Translations under genes and position numbers: made by a program
Assembly: GCF_963855985.1 (NCBI RefSeq)
Contig: NC_087096.1
Location: 3,906,001 to 3,970,000, forward strand
Reading direction: 5' to 3'
Length of the DNA: 64,000 nt
Source: Ostrinia nubilalis
Taxonomy: Eukaryota; Arthropoda; Insecta; Lepidoptera; Crambidae
Notes under the pieces: model-generated
Seen by the model: the letters and a program-made list of their open reading frames with translations, nothing else
Database searches by the model: none
Told to the model about the DNA's origin: nothing
In this document: positions 12,501 through 28,000 of the stretch, in pieces
How positions within the stretch are numbered: position 1 is the first letter of the stretch
Layout: every line of letters starts with the position of its first letter

Positions 12501-15500
12501 TAAAAAACATAATTAAAAAAAAAAGCAAAAACAAAAATAAAGTTCATCAAGGCTCGAACCGGCAATCGTTGCGTACAGTGCGGGCAAAAAATCCAATCAG
12601 CCACGCGCCGTGTAACTTGAGTGACGAATTGTCTGTACCTTATCGAGTAGTGAAGGCTATCCGTATAGTTTTTGTAAACAAGTTCGCTTTGCACTGTCAC
12701 TACAAGATGAGTCACTGTCGTCCGTTGAATCGACGAGTTGGAAGTTTTGATTGCAATTTTTACACATAATTCACACTACAGCTTGGAGCCGATTTCACAG
12801 TTCGCAGGCATGATTATTCCTGCTTCTAATGGTGTATAATTTAAAGCGTAACTCAGACTTTTTACTACATTTTGCAATAATAAATCACGGAGACTCTAAT
12901 ACACGTCTATTTTTGACGAGGGCTACCCTCCTCCTGTCACACAAAAGCCACCTTCGGTCACACAAAAGCCCCTAAGTCTGCTAATCGTGGCGCTTATTAT
13001 ACTATTATTGTAACTCCCATGCTAAGTACTGTACTTAAACGACGACTTAGCGACTTGACTGTTATGTGTTTCTACTATTTATTGCTCCAAATAGGAAGCT
13101 ATTTAGGTATGTACTCACCGTAGTGTTACATGGTGGTTTGTACTACATATAGTCCAAAACGACCATTGGCTGGAAGACGTAGCGTGGGCAGCAGGCTTCC
13201 TACTAGGTGGACCGACGATCTGGTGAAGGTCGCGGGAAGAGCCTGAATGCGAGCAGCGCAGGACCGTTCATTGTGGAAAATCTTGGAGAAGACCTTTGTC
13301 CAGCAGTGGACGTCATTCGGTTGAAACGAACGAACGAACGATAGTACAAAACATGTTCTGGTGACGTAAAATATTTTGCTTTTTAGGTTGAAAAGGAAAG
13401 AGCACTTGGACAGACATACTTTGGAGCACCAGGAGCTCCGCCCTCACAAGTGCGAAGACTGCGGCAAAGCCTTCAAGCGGAGGGAGCACCTTAACATCCA
13501 CCTCACCATCCATAAGGACGACAAGACGTACGAGTGCTCGCTCTGCAACCGATGTAAGTTATTTCTGATAATGTTGGCCAATGGACTGACGATTGAAGAT
13601 CGGGAAAACACCTAGATTCGGGCAGCACAGGATCCGTAGTTATGGAATTCCATGTCCAGCAGTGGATGGATTCAGTTTTTAAAACTTGTGGTTTGACTAA
13701 CAGTAAAAACTGCTAGTGTGTAACCAGCTTAGTTATACCTATAGGGCTGCCGACGTGATAAATATCCAAATCTTCGGTTATTTGTTAAAAATAAATTCTA
13801 TAAAATATTTTAATTGGTTAAAGCTCTATTTACTTAATTTGTCAATATAATAACAAACCTTCTCTTGTTACAGCTTTCCACCGCAAGGACCACCTTCAAA
13901 AGCATCTCCAAGTTCACAGCAAAGTGTTCGAATCCCATAACTTGCATCCAATGAGTGACCAAGAGCTCGAGGCACAGGTGAAAGAGGAAGTGAAGGAAGA
14001 GATATGCGATGAAGAAATATATGACGATGAAGGAAATCCTATTAAAGAAGAAGAAAGCTATGGGGACTACGAAATGCAAGAGTATGAGGTATTATTTTAT
14101 AATTTTCTCTGTTTCTTCTAATTCGACCGGGCATGTAGCCTCAATTAACTAGTACTTACTTACATAAGCGAAATTAAATTTATATCTCAAAGTTGAAATA
14201 CCACACTGTTGCTTTTTTTACTAGTCTGTTAAAAGAAAAGTAATAAATGTGGTCACGTTATTTGTCCCGAAATTCTAGCATTCAAATCTGGCAACCCTAG
14301 TGCCAAACCGGAATATCAACTAGGTACACCTATACTAGACCTTAGCCTCTGAATCAGGAATCCTACTTCGTAATAAATTATGCATTTTAAGGCTAGCCAT
14401 ACCCTGTGACATACATAAGATGTTAATGATCCGAATTCCAATGATGGGTAACCCCCCGCAGGTGGTGGGTCGCAGGGTATCGATTAATTAAACCTTACAT
14501 TACATGTAGGTACCTACAAATCAAAACGTTTGTACCTGTATTTAATTTGAAACGTTCATTCATTCTGAACTTTATTCTAACAATAAATATTGGCAGTCTT
14601 ATTTATCAGTGAAGTTTAAAAGTGTTTGTGGTTTTGGGTTTTTTATTTTGTTTTTTTACGTTCACGAGAATTCGTTTACTTATCCCAATTTTCATGACGT
14701 CTAATGGTCATACTCTACCCTGCCTCAATTAAGAATTACGGGACAACCCTGTATCAAACTTGCCTAGGCCTGCGAGCATGCGCCAGCCATTAAAGTAATG
14801 GTGCGTCCACACTGGGCGAACGGGCTCGCGCGGCAAACTCGACATCCTCTTCACCCTGCTCTTGAGTGAACAAGATGTCGAGTTAGCCGCGCGAGCCCAT
14901 TCGCCCAGTGTGGACGCACCATAAATCTAACGGCCGTTGTCTAGGCAATTCCCACCTAATGTGAGGCCATTTTGTAGGCTGAAGATCCGGACAACTGCGA
15001 GTATAACTCCGACTCCCAATTGCACTCGTCACCAGTCGAACCGAGTATAGAAATTCGGACTCCGGACTCAGGAACTGGCAGGCCTTACGTGTGCAACATC
15101 TGCTACAAATCGTACAAGAGGAAAGACCATCTCAAGATCCACAGCTGGACGCACATGAAGAAGGACAAGCAATGCACCGGCTGCTTCAAAGGTTAGTCTT
15201 TTGTTTTGCCACAAAGTAGGTTTAGATTTAAACCTTTTTGTTGAAAAAAAAAACAGTCGAATTGAGGACCTCCTCCTTTTTTTTAAGTCCTTTGGTCGTC
15301 GTTCTTAACCATTTTTGTTAACGTGTTAACATCTGTTGGGTTTCGACCTTATTTTGTACCTTGGTAATAAAAAAACAATAGACAAAAGGTATAAGTTAAG
15401 TGATGGTTATATGTAGGTATAATTACGAGAAGACATGGAATAGGAGTAGTTTTCCTAAATAAATAAATAAAAAATAAAATTAAAATAGAGAACTACTTAC

Positions 15501-18500
15501 TTGATTGAAAGTTAAGACAAGAGTTAAAAGTAAAGTAGCTACTAAACTAAAGAAGTGACCTAAAGGTGCCTAAGCCTTCAAAATAAAGTTCAAAGTGGAC
15601 TTTTCAACCCTGTATCATCTGATGCTCTGTCCGATATCACGCTACAGTCAGTCAGTTAGCTAAAGTTTATTGAGTGGGCAAATCAGGTGTCAAAGCTAGT
15701 AGCTCGACTGCTGCCCAAGTGCGGCTTAATAACTGTTATCGAGTGACACAGGCGGCTTAGCAGGGGTTGCGAACTTGCGAGCTAAAACCTTCAAATTCGC
15801 ATGAAACCACCCTTTTGATAATACCTATTCAACAAAAAAATTATCGTTCAAATTGGTTTATAATCGGCGGAGATATTGCGTATAAAAAGTTCATCCCCAA
15901 TTTTCCACCCTATGGGGCTTGTTTTTTTATTATTAAATTTAAATGGGACCACCCTTGAGGTATTACCTATACGCCGAAAAAAGATTTGTTCAAATCGGTT
16001 CATAATTGGCGGAGTTATCGCGTAACAAACAGAAAAAAAACATACGGGTCGAATTGAGAACCTCCTCCTTTTTTTGAAGTCGGTTGAAAACAGGCTGTCA
16101 GTAATTTGTGACTTCGTACTTTTAATTTTTCTTAATTATACCCACATTTCAATCTGATCAAAGTGATGAGATAACACAGTTTTGTATTTTAAATTGTAAC
16201 GGAAATTTTGATAAAAAGCAACAAAGACCCATTTTAAGCCGCCATCCGCGTCGGCCCCCTTTAGAGGAAAAATAAAAGTAGGGGAGGTCCCCTAAAAGAG
16301 GGGCTGAGTACAGATATTGACAATTTTAGGGCTTGCTTATTGAGTTTGAAAATCAAAGCAATTTAAACTTAAGTTTTCGTTCTTTAGATAAACTTCAAAT
16401 GCGGCTCTATCTAGAGTGCTTACTTCTTACTTAGATATATCTAGAAGGGTTAAGTTTACTAAGCTTTTTCGGCAAAGGGGTACAACCTACAGGAAATGTA
16501 TTCCTGTTGAATGTTGAACCTTATTCGGTTTACTATAAAATTCAAAATCAGTTACAAGTTACAATATTCTTCTGCAGTTGACTATACTGTGTGTGTAATA
16601 AACTGAAACTAAGATTATCCAGATGTCCATTATGGTTATGGAAGCAAGGTTCTAAATCGCACGGATAGCGTACAGTGAGCCTGTGTGGACTCGAGAACAG
16701 CTTATTTGCAGTAAATTCCTTTGTTGGTGAAGTTGAGCTGCAAAGAAATATCTATGTTAGAAAATAGAGCACATACCCAAAAAACACCAACATAACATTA
16801 TTGCATGGCAATGGTAGGTTATTTTAATAATGTTTTTTTTTTAATACACACTTCCTAACTACAAATAGTTCTAATACTTCGGTTAAATTCCGAACCGGTT
16901 GATTCACTAGAACACTCGGGGACAAAGCAAACCTGTTGTAACGTCCCAAAACTCCCAAAGACACATGGTAGGCACCCAAACAATGGCGTCACCCCACCCA
17001 AAAATAAATTGGATCCCAACCGTCCCCTCCAGTAGGCATCCCCTGAAATGTAAGCTCCCCCCTCCGGCAGCCCGTGGGGATCTCGATGCGAGGGTCTCGA
17101 AAGGTCGCCATATACGATCCTTTAGAGATGTGCCGAAACTGCCAACTCCGACAAACTTGAGTTTAAGTTCACTTAAATAAGATTTTAAAGGGAATTTATA
17201 GTCTACAAATTAACATTCCTGTCCAAGTGCTAATTTAATACTAATAGGTGTATTTTGTGTAACGATAGTCCAGTGTAGCGGCCGACGGGAATTGAACTAG
17301 CGACTCTAGGATCGCTAGTTCGACACCAAAACCTGTTAAGCTATAGTCTTTAACAGATGACGGTGACGGCACATTATCAAGGTTTAACACCATGCGATCT
17401 TATGTAGATTAGTATCAAGGTTTAACACCATGGGATTTTATGTGGGTAGTTATGATAGGCGCAAATTTGCAATAAAAATCTGATATGTGTTTTCTGTACT
17501 TGTAACACACAGCTTTAATTAAATGATAGAGCTAGAGCTAAGAGCACTTCGTGACTTCGGCTACTCAACTAGTTACCTAAGTAGAGTTGACCCAACACTA
17601 CGATCCGTTATGTAGGCGTATTCTAAACCCTTTTGAAGTCTGGATGTGGGGTATCGATTTGAAAATATGTTAAAGTACAAATTGACGGCTTTTACCCACG
17701 TGTTCAGAAATGAAGGGCAGTCAGTCTGACCCTCAGATCATAGATATGATCTGAGGTCTGACCAATGTTTAGATAATGTTTGAACTACCTATATGCGCTA
17801 TGTCCCTCTCAAATCGTCACATTATGTACTACTAAGACTACTATCATTACCAATTTATCATTACGACTAATTAATTAACTTAACTAGACGTTAGACTCTA
17901 TCCCATATTAACTAATAAAAGTTACACCCTAGTTGAACTGCCTGCCTTCATAATAATAGATATATTTCCCCTAAGCTTCATCTTACGTTAAACTGCGCTT
18001 GAGTAAAACCCAAATTCACCATAGGACTTTCCTTCTACTTTGTCGTTTTCGCCTATTGCCGTGCTTGTTAGGATCCCACCCTAAAGGTGAACTCACACCT
18101 GTCCGCACCGAACGAGGCGAAAGAATTTTCTCTACCCATTTCTTCGAACCGACCGCAGACGCAATAGAAAATGCTGTTTACTCTTTACTCTCCATAGTAC
18201 AAGGAAGAATATACCTACATAAATAATAATAAAAATCATGGTTTGAGTTAGGTACTCTACCACGCAGGTACCTAATTCCGAACGGAGTTTAAATTGAGTT
18301 TATTATGCTTACTGATAAACTTATTTGAAAGCTTTTACACAAGAACACATTGCGTCCTTCTCGATCTATTCGCGTCTACAAGCGCTCCCCAATCACATGG
18401 GGAGTGGAGGTCATTACCCTCCAAGACCCGGCGTGGGCGTGGGACCGTGGGTGGGTAAGGCTAGGGACCTAATTGTCAGTTGCTCAAGTTATGCGGGCTT

Positions 18501-21500
18501 AACGTCAAACCGCGCCACTCCAAACTTGAAATTATCCTTGTCGCCCTTGGGCATCAGAAAACGCGGGAAAAGGATGAAACGGATACAAAACAGAAAGCAG
18601 AAAGCCAAATGATCGTCTTTTATTTTAAACAATGATGGTGTTAGTAAATTGAAGAGATTTTGCAAAGAAAATGTAGAAGTTTGATCGATGTGATCGCACA
18701 AAACTGATGTAAGTGGCAGATGTTTTACAACTTAATTGAAGACAAAAGGGGTGTATCCTGTTTTTTTTTTTGCTGTCAGGATTTATTGCCTCAAAACTCG
18801 AGCCTTTGTTCTTACGTATTCTTGTTCTTGTGCCACTAACAATTACTTATTTTTTTACTTGACAGATTACAAAATGCCTACGTACAGGCGCAGAAAACAA
18901 TAGGCAACATGGTTTATTTTATTAGCCTTTGCCTTTCCTTAGCCTCCTTTGATAAAAAACAGAGCCTGAACTAAGAAATCGACCATGAGGGTAAATTATT
19001 TTTTTCTACACTCGGTTATTTCTATAACAAAAAACAACACTAAAAAATAAGGAGATCTCTAAGGCGCGCACAGTAATTGTAGAGTAGTTTAATTTATTTC
19101 CCCACTGCAAATCTGCAGTCCTGCCAAGAATTTGCAATTTGACCGCCATTGAAAATCGCCTAGAGGTCGAGTAACTGTTTCGGGACCCGCAACGAAATCA
19201 CAAGTTTGATGGAACTCCAAGTTTTCTTGATGTGGTCTTGATCATCCTAGTGGTTGTAATCTTAAATTAAATTAGTATTACCTACCCCTAATTATGCCGA
19301 TACAATATCTTGAGTGGGTGGAAAAGATCGCTCTTGATAGCCATTTAAACGCCTTTGTTTTTGGGCGATTTTCAGTTTCTTGTTCTGTAATTAACGTACA
19401 ATGTAGAGCTTTCTATTTAGTAATAATAGGCTTTTCAAAGCAGCAGTCACTATACGAAATACGATGTAATAAATGTTGTTCTCGTACCTCTAGGTAGTTC
19501 GACATTGATCCAGGTTTCAATAATTTTAAAGCTGTGTGTAGTATTTTGGGAAGGGGAGCCCTCCCTTTCTCCCCCCCTCTACCCGTTCCATCATGTCCGA
19601 ATCATCGCAGATCGATACAGTCATGACGCAATAATTCGGACCAGTCTGGCCTGAATCCACACATTTGATGTATGCAAAGCATACCATAACGATCTATCCA
19701 TACAATACCTGTCTTTCGATGAGAGGTATACGAGTAGAGATAGATTGGACCTATGAGAAGGACAAGCTACTCGTATGTTGTGGAAATAAAACATAGCCTT
19801 TAAAATAAAATTAAAATTTTAAACCCCTTTGTCGGCTTTCATTAAGTCGTCGCATCGTAAGTACATATGTAAGGGAGACCGAGGAGAGTTGTTACAGAGG
19901 AGAGTTGAGACATTGACGATTTTTTGGAACTTATTAACTACTAGTGAGCTCTTAACAGTGCGCGCTTTTTAGTTCAAGTCTCGAGCTAACAAATACGTGC
20001 TGTTGCGAGCTCGCTGATATAGTTAGTTCCAAAAAATCGTCAATATCTCAACTCTCCTCTGTTACAACTCTCCTCGGTCTCCCCTACTATGTATTTAATA
20101 TTGTTAAACAATATGATTGTTTATGTTTGCTCAACTCTACTGTCATACTCGCATCAAGTTTTTACCCCTTCATTAAAAAAATATAAATGGCAATAATATA
20201 GCCTCTCCCACAACAACAACAACAACAATGTTACTATTTTTTTCACAAAATATCATTTCAATTGCAAGCTACCACAAACTGGCCGGTCTCTACAGTTATT
20301 TTGTAACACAAACAGGTCTCTTTAGTTGTAGTTAGGCCCTTAGATGGGCAGGCGGAGGCACTTATGACTTATATTGATTTTGTGTTGCATAATTATCGAT
20401 AGCTGACCTTGTGTGCTATTTGAGTGCAATCGATAGGAACCCCCTTATTACTAAGTGACGGGTCAATACTATTATTATATCCGTAACTTGTATTTATTTT
20501 AACCGGCGGACAATGGTAATGAGTTGGTTGCGAAGCTTTTTTGTCATTCTAGTATCAAGACGGTTTGTCTGTAACCACAATGGATAGTCTAGCTAGCCTA
20601 TAACTCAGCGAGCATTCGAAAGATTTATGCTTGGACCTTGTTTTGGGAAAAAAGCCGGCAGGCCAAACTAATCGAGAATTGATTCTGGATGTTTACTTAC
20701 AGCAGTAGACTGTAGTTGTCTGAAATGATTCACCGATATTTATCGATAGTATGTACCTTTATGCACCATTGGCCGCTTTGGTACCAGTCTGCCGTTAGTT
20801 GTTGCCACGTAGGTCGTAGGCACCGGTTTTTATGCGGGGCGCGCGCTGTCACATTTGGTTACGGTAAAAAAGGGAGGGTTCTCGGAAGGGATAGGGTTCT
20901 GGGGGGTCCGATACGCTTTATTTATAGACACGAGAAGAGGGGACGTTTTTTGGACTATTACACAAGTACTTTCACGGGGCAGTGGCGCTCGTATTGATTT
21001 TAAACGGATGGATAATATTCTTGTGATTGTCGAATCAATACTCAATACTCAATTATTTCTTACATAACCACATTAGCACATTCACATTAGGTCTTACAAT
21101 TTAGGCAGTTATACAATGTGGACCCAGTTAGGGCACAGCAAGTTTAGGAAGGAGACAGAAAGACGATCTTAATATGTAGTTTCAAAAGACATTAATGATC
21201 TTATTATAGTCCCAAATCCCAATCAAAAATACAAGTAATTTTGGTTTTCTCCCCTCTGTTTTTGGTAAAACATACATAGTTACTGTTAACTACGTTTTTA
21301 CACGTTCGTGTGAGCAGCTGACACTATGCAGCAGCTGATATAGCCAACTAAAGATTGTTCATCAATTTTCAGCTGTTGCACATTTGTCACTTTGCAGTCT
21401 CCTTCATTCACAACCTGTTACTGTAGTCTGATGCAGATGTAACGATTCTTTAATGAAAGATTCAAATTCATTATCATATCAGTTGCCTAATTTCACTAAC

Positions 21501-24500
21501 TTAATCCCATTGATTTGTTAGAGGCTTAAGAAAGCCTACTTGTTGCCATAGGCAACTTGCCCGTTATACAGGATGTGCCTAAGTAAAAGCAACGCTTAGT
21601 TCCCGAATCGCCCTCTATTTTAATCCAGTTAAAGTATTTTACTGCCTATAATTATGGCTTTAGTTTATTCAGCGAATTTAAAACATTAACATTATTCTAT
21701 GAGCATTACCGTAATAACAACAATTTATTTAAATCGTCAAAATATGTTGCCCCGACTTTAGTAAATCCCACGCGGTTATGCCTACGCTGTAGTTCGCCTG
21801 TAACGTATTCCGAGCAGCTTAAGGTTTCAAGGGGGGGCCCAGCTACCTGCCCCGGGTGGGTCTGGGGGCGTCTGACCCATGATTCATCCCTTTGCCCCTT
21901 TTTTGCTCCCTTGTTGCTCTGTTTGACGCTTACAAAGCGTAGTTTTCGGTATGCGAATAATTTCTTTTAAAATACCCACGGACCAAAAAGGTTGGAAAAA
22001 AAAACTATGTTAAGTGGGAGATGGATGTGGTAGGAAAAAACTAAGCACCAAAGTTACCTACTGGGTGATAAATTATCATAAAATTAGGTGGGTAGGTAGT
22101 ATTTAAACTGACTCAACCAAGAGTAGTAGATTAACTTATTTTAATACAATACGAACCACTTTTTGAGGTTTGATTGCCGGTTTGGTCAATTTAGAAAACG
22201 TTTCTAATTTGGTTCTGTTTAAAAGAAACATTTTTTCGGTACTCTATAGAGACCATAATGATTGTGATAGAGAAACACGGGTCTCAACGCGTCTTAAAAC
22301 CCGTGTTTCTCTATTTTAATTGAAATGGATCGCTAAAGTTTAAATTCATAATGATTGCTTGTAAAATATGTGGGTCTTTTTAAAAAATTAAGTAAGTACT
22401 GTTACTTGGCAATTTAAGCATCAGGCTCAAGTTCAACTGTTACCGTCTTGTGCAGTTTACAATAAATATGATTTTGCAACAAAAATATTAGTCTGATGTT
22501 GTGGACTGTACTTATAAATAGTTTAAATCAGACGCTATACCTCAAATTCCATTTGCATATTTACTTCAGGTACCTCTACCTAATTTCATTGCGGGCACAA
22601 GACAGTTTAGTTTTCCCCCGAGACTAGCCGAACTTTAGTCAGGTTCCATGGAAGGTCGAACGAGAATAGATAAATAGCAGGTAGGCAAGGATGTGCTGTA
22701 CTCTGTTATTTAATAGGTTAGAACTTAGAACGGTCATTTAGTTTAAAAAACAGGTCATCTGCTTAAATGAATCTTTTTATGCCGCTAGGACTACTACATA
22801 GCTTTACGTAGGTACCCAAGATAACTTTAAAATCCCTGACACTTACCTATCTACGTGGCGTAACAAGGCTATCATAAACTTCTGAATTTAACATTCGTTG
22901 AATGGAGAAAATGCCGAAAGGCATTAAGTCCGCCTTATGTACACTGTTCTATGTGCATATAAGTTTGAAATAAATAAAATGTGTGTAATTGGTTGAATTT
23001 TAAAATAATTAGCTCCACGATTAAGGCACCGATCGTGGTTTCGAATTTCGCAATGAAAATACATAATAATATGTAGTTTGATATTGAAAATAATGTCAGT
23101 AGAGTATAAAATTAGTCAAAATAACATTAGTTGTTCATGCTGAAAGGATACGAACTATTGTTGCAGCATTCCACACGGACTCCCAGTTGGTGTCTCACAT
23201 GCAGTCCTGCATGCTGGTGCATATCTCGCAGTATCGCGGTGACGACGCTCCGGGCCAGGAGGCTGACCTCGAAACGGAAGAGATGATCCTGGTATGTACA
23301 TAATTGAAGATACAAACAATGTTGTAGAACATGATTTTCAGCTTTGAAAAAATCTACGATTAGGTGCGACTCGAACTTGCGACCTTTCGTAGGTTAGTAG
23401 GTACTAGCTGTAGGTACCTCCCCAGATATAAGTAGGCATTTTTTTGCGACTGGAAGATGCACTGAATTGCATACCCAATGGTCCAGGGGGGGGCAATGGG
23501 TTATGTGGGGCTCTACTATTAGGTGCCATAGTCACAATAAAGTGCGATAAAGTCAAAGTCAAAGTCAAAATTTCTTTATTTGTTTAGACTAATAAATAGC
23601 TCTTACAAATCGTCATATGCTCTTAAGGAGCCTCTACATGTCTCATAATCTTTTTACCCTACCAGCGCTTCGAGACCAACATTTGGCAAGTGCTGAGAAG
23701 AAGCGCCGCAACAAACTCAGTCACCACTGTCTGCCGGTTAATATAAATAAATAGAAATAGTAGTAGTAGGTACATTCGATTCAGGAGCAGTTCACTGAAT
23801 TTACCATGCATTCTTGTATGGTGTATCATAAGAATGGGTATACAAGATTGCGTGGTATATTAAACAAGGTAGTGACGTGCTAATATCTAGACTTACATAT
23901 TAAGGTACTAGTAGAAATGACTCGCATACATAAATTTGAATAACTTGGATTGACCAGTCCCCGAAAGCAGCGCCTGTTCACAGACATGACGAGTGAACCA
24001 GCCATCGCTTCACTCGACCATATTAGAGGGAATGTAACGACCCGCCTCACTACGCCACCACCCCAGAGACATTTTAGTGAGAATGACAATGCCAAGTTAT
24101 CTCTTAAAAAAAAAACTAATAATAAAGCTAAGTAACAGTCCAGATTGAGAAGCATGACACTATAACATTTGAGAAATTATTATTAGTTTATACAATATTA
24201 CTTTTCATTTTAATTCTTTTTAGTGCGAGCATGAGAGGACCATAATCCTACTCCCAGGATGACTTATCATTAAGAAAATCTCGAGTTGTATAATAGGCTT
24301 TTTTAAGCATGTGATCTTTAACTATACCTTTAAATTTATTATACGGTAGCTCTTTATATTTATCAGGGACTTTGTTATAAAAATGGATACCTTGTCCCTT
24401 AAAAGTGGCAAACACTTTATTAAGTCTAAAAGCGGGTATAGCCAATTTATTTTTATTTCTAGTGTTAATTTGGTGAATATCACTTTTCTTTTTGAATTCG

Positions 24501-25029
24501 TTAATATTTTGTTGAATAAATAGAATACAGTTTAAGAGGTATTGTGAAGCAGCCGTGAGAATGCCAATTTCTTTAAACAATTCTCTAAGGGACGCTCTTG
24601 CTTTCATTTTATACAAGTACTAGCTTTCCGCCCGCGGCTTCGCCCGCGTGGAATTTTGTCTGTCACAGAAAAACTTTATCGCGCGCGTCCCTGTTTCAAA
24701 AACCGGGATAAAAACTATCCTATGTTCTTTCCCGGGACTCAAACTATCTCTATGCCAAATTTCATCAAAATCGGTTGCGAGGTTTAAGCGGGAAAGCGTA
24801 ACAGACAGACAGACAGACAGACAGAGTTACTTTCGCATTTATAATATTATAGCTTTCCGCCCGCGGCTTCGCCCGCGTGGAATTTTGTCTGTCACAGAAA
24901 AACTTTATCGCGCGCGTCCCTGTTTCAAAAACCGGGATAAAAACTATCCTATGTTCTTTCCCGGGACTCAAACTATCTCTATGCCAAATTTCATCAAAAT
25001 CGGTTGCGAGGTTTAAGCGGGAAAGCGTA

Positions 25030-25066
<37 letters not shown>

Positions 25067-28000
25067 GTTACTTTCGCATTTATAATATTAGTTGGGATCT
25101 TATCGCACGTTTTTGCAAAATAAATATTGTTTCAAAATCTGCAGCTTTGCCCCATAGCATGATTCCATATGACATTAGGCTATGAAAGTAGCTAAAGTAG
25201 ACTAAGCGAGCTGTTGAAACATCGGTTAATGACCGTATCCTTTTTATTGCAAAAGCCGCTGAGCTGAGCTTTCCCGCCAGAGTTTCTATATGGGGGCCCC
25301 ACTGGAGTTTTGAATCCAGGGTAATTCCCAGAAATACAGTAGAGTCTACCAGATCGATTTCATTATTATTAAGTTCTATTTGGGTACTAACTGTTTTTAC
25401 GTTAGGCAAAGAGAATTTTATACATTTTGTTTTCTTTGCATTGAGTTGTAAATTATTTGTAGTGAACCAACTTAAAACTCTTGTTAGTGCATTATTTACA
25501 TCGTCAAAGTTATTTTTACTTCTATCAATATTAAAAATCAAAGATGTGTCATCAGCAAATAACACGATTTCGCAAGAGTCCTTAACAAAATATGGTAGAT
25601 CATTAATGTATATAAGAAACAAGAATGGACCCAGAATGGACCCCTGCGGAACTCCCATTTTCACAGGTGACCCAGAAGACAAAACACCATTTATGTCAAC
25701 TTTTTGAACTCTAAAGTTTAAATAGGATTGTATTAAATCCAAAGCAGAGTCCTTCACCCCATAATAGTGCAGTTTGCGAATTAGCGTTTGATGTTCTACG
25801 CAGTCAAAAGCTTTTGAGAGATCACAGAAGACCCCTAGTGCATTTTGAGAACTCTCCCAAGCCTCGAAGATATGTTTAAGTAGTGCAACCCCGGCATCGG
25901 TGGTGGAACGACCCTTGGTAAAACCAAATTGTTCACTATGAAATAGTTTATTAGAGCCAAAGTGAATCATAAGTTGCTCCTGTATGATTTTTTCAAAAAT
26001 CTTGCTTAGAGCGGGCAAGATAGAAATGGGTCTATAATTGCCAGGGTCGGTTTTGCTACCAGACTTAAATAATGGCATTAGTCTACTATGTTTCATGAGG
26101 TCGGGGAAGATGCCCTTCTCTATGCAATTATTGAATATTATCGCTAACTGTGGGGAAATTATATCAATAATGTGTTTGACTATCTTGACAGAGATGCCCC
26201 AGATATCAGTTGTACTCTTTACATTTAAAAGATTAAAAGTTTTAGTGATATCTAATGGAGTAATATGTTTAAAAGAGAAGTGCGAGTCACAGGGTGTCAC
26301 GTGGGTTTTCAATATTTCTTCAGCCTCGGAGGGAGATGACTTTAAGTTGGCAGTTGTTGCTGAAGCTATATTACCAAAAAATTTGTCAAAAGCTTCCGCT
26401 ACATCTTTATCTGCAGATATCAAATTATCGTGAACTTTGAGAGAAAAGTCATTATCTCTTGGTTTTAGTTTACCAGTCTCTCGGTTGATAACATTCCAAG
26501 TTTCTTTTATTTTATTACTGGCGTTCCCTATCTTGTCCCGAATATAAAAAGACTTAGCCATGAAGCAAACTTTCTTAAAAATTTTTGAATACTTTTTTAC
26601 ATGCTCAAGAAAAGATACACTATTATTATACTTTTTCATGCCATAAAATTCATATAACGTATTTCGACTTTTGTATATTCCCTTAGTAGCCCAGTCACTA
26701 AACTTACATTTGGTATTTGGTTTTAATGGCTTTACCGTAAAAACTTTGTCATGTTCGGTTTTAATACATTCGAAAAGGTTATTGTAAAGAGCATCTGGGT
26801 CTCCCTGCACATACGGGACTAAATGCAATTTATTTTCAAGATTAATTTTAAAACGTTCTAGACGACTAATGGTTACAGGTCTACATACGGCATTTTTATT
26901 ACTTTTATTATTCAAATTATTACAAATAAATTCTACTTTAATACCACAGTGATCTGACGTAAGATTGTGTATGACAGCTTTATTGTCAGGGACACAGCTA
27001 GAGAAAATATTATCTAGACAAGTAGCTGTGGTTTCCGTAATTCTAGTTGGTTCCTTAAATTGACTAAACAAATTAAATGACTTAAAAAGGGAAAGTAGTC
27101 TTACAGAATATGATGATGAGCTATCTAGTAAATTGACGTTAAAATCTCCACAAACTAAGACCTTTTTGTTGCTGTTACAAGTTTTATTAAGAGCATCCTC
27201 AATAGCCGCTTCAAAAATACCAAAGTCCCCAGAAGGGGGTCTATACACACATACAATGATGTAACTCTCAAGCTCGACACAGGAAATTTCGACAACACGC
27301 TCAACTGATAGCCCTACTACATCTTTGCGTTCTTTATATCTGATATTATTATTCACAAATATTAAGGAGCCTCCGTGAATGGCCGACTTCCTAAAAAACG
27401 CGCTACTTAACTGATAATTATCTATATGAAAAGAGCTTTCATATTTCTTTAGCCAGTGTTCAGTAATACACATTACATTAATATCAAAACTTTTTAAGAA
27501 TAGCTCTATTTCTAAGACTTTGCTGGCCAAGCCTTGAATATTTTGATGAACAATCTTGAATGTTCCGGGCTTGGCCTTTGTCGAGTGCCTCAGTTTAAAC
27601 AACTAGTAGTAGGTACAGTCATAATATTGTTACTATTTACATACTGAGATATCAAATTATTAGTACCCTGACTATGACCAGTTTTATGAATATAATTACA
27701 TTTAATATTGTATGCAATCAATGAGGCTAATTTATTCTTCATTTTTTTAGAGTGATACATTGTATCTACAGTCAACTTAAAGCTAGAAATAAATTTATTT
27801 ATGTCAAGAAGTAAAAGTGCGTCGCTATGACGATAAGTCAAGTTATACATAAGTATATTTAAATCAAATATGTTCTTGTTTATCTTATTTAGATTATACC
27901 CTGAATTTACATAGGGTAAAGTACACAAAATTATCTTACATTTTATCCTATTTTGCAAATCCAAGAGTTGGTCAATATTCTGAATTATACTCTTTTTATC

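Noticed and set aside
20716..21067. Overlapping frames at 20.7-21.1 kb on both strands
   Set aside because: A locally GC-rich segment opens several frames, but none shows a domain, splice site phase match or known repeat protein.
24648..25185. + strand frames with a repeated [10 protein letters not shown] start
   Set aside because: They are translations of Helitron-like repeat units, also seen at 52789; noncoding element sequence.
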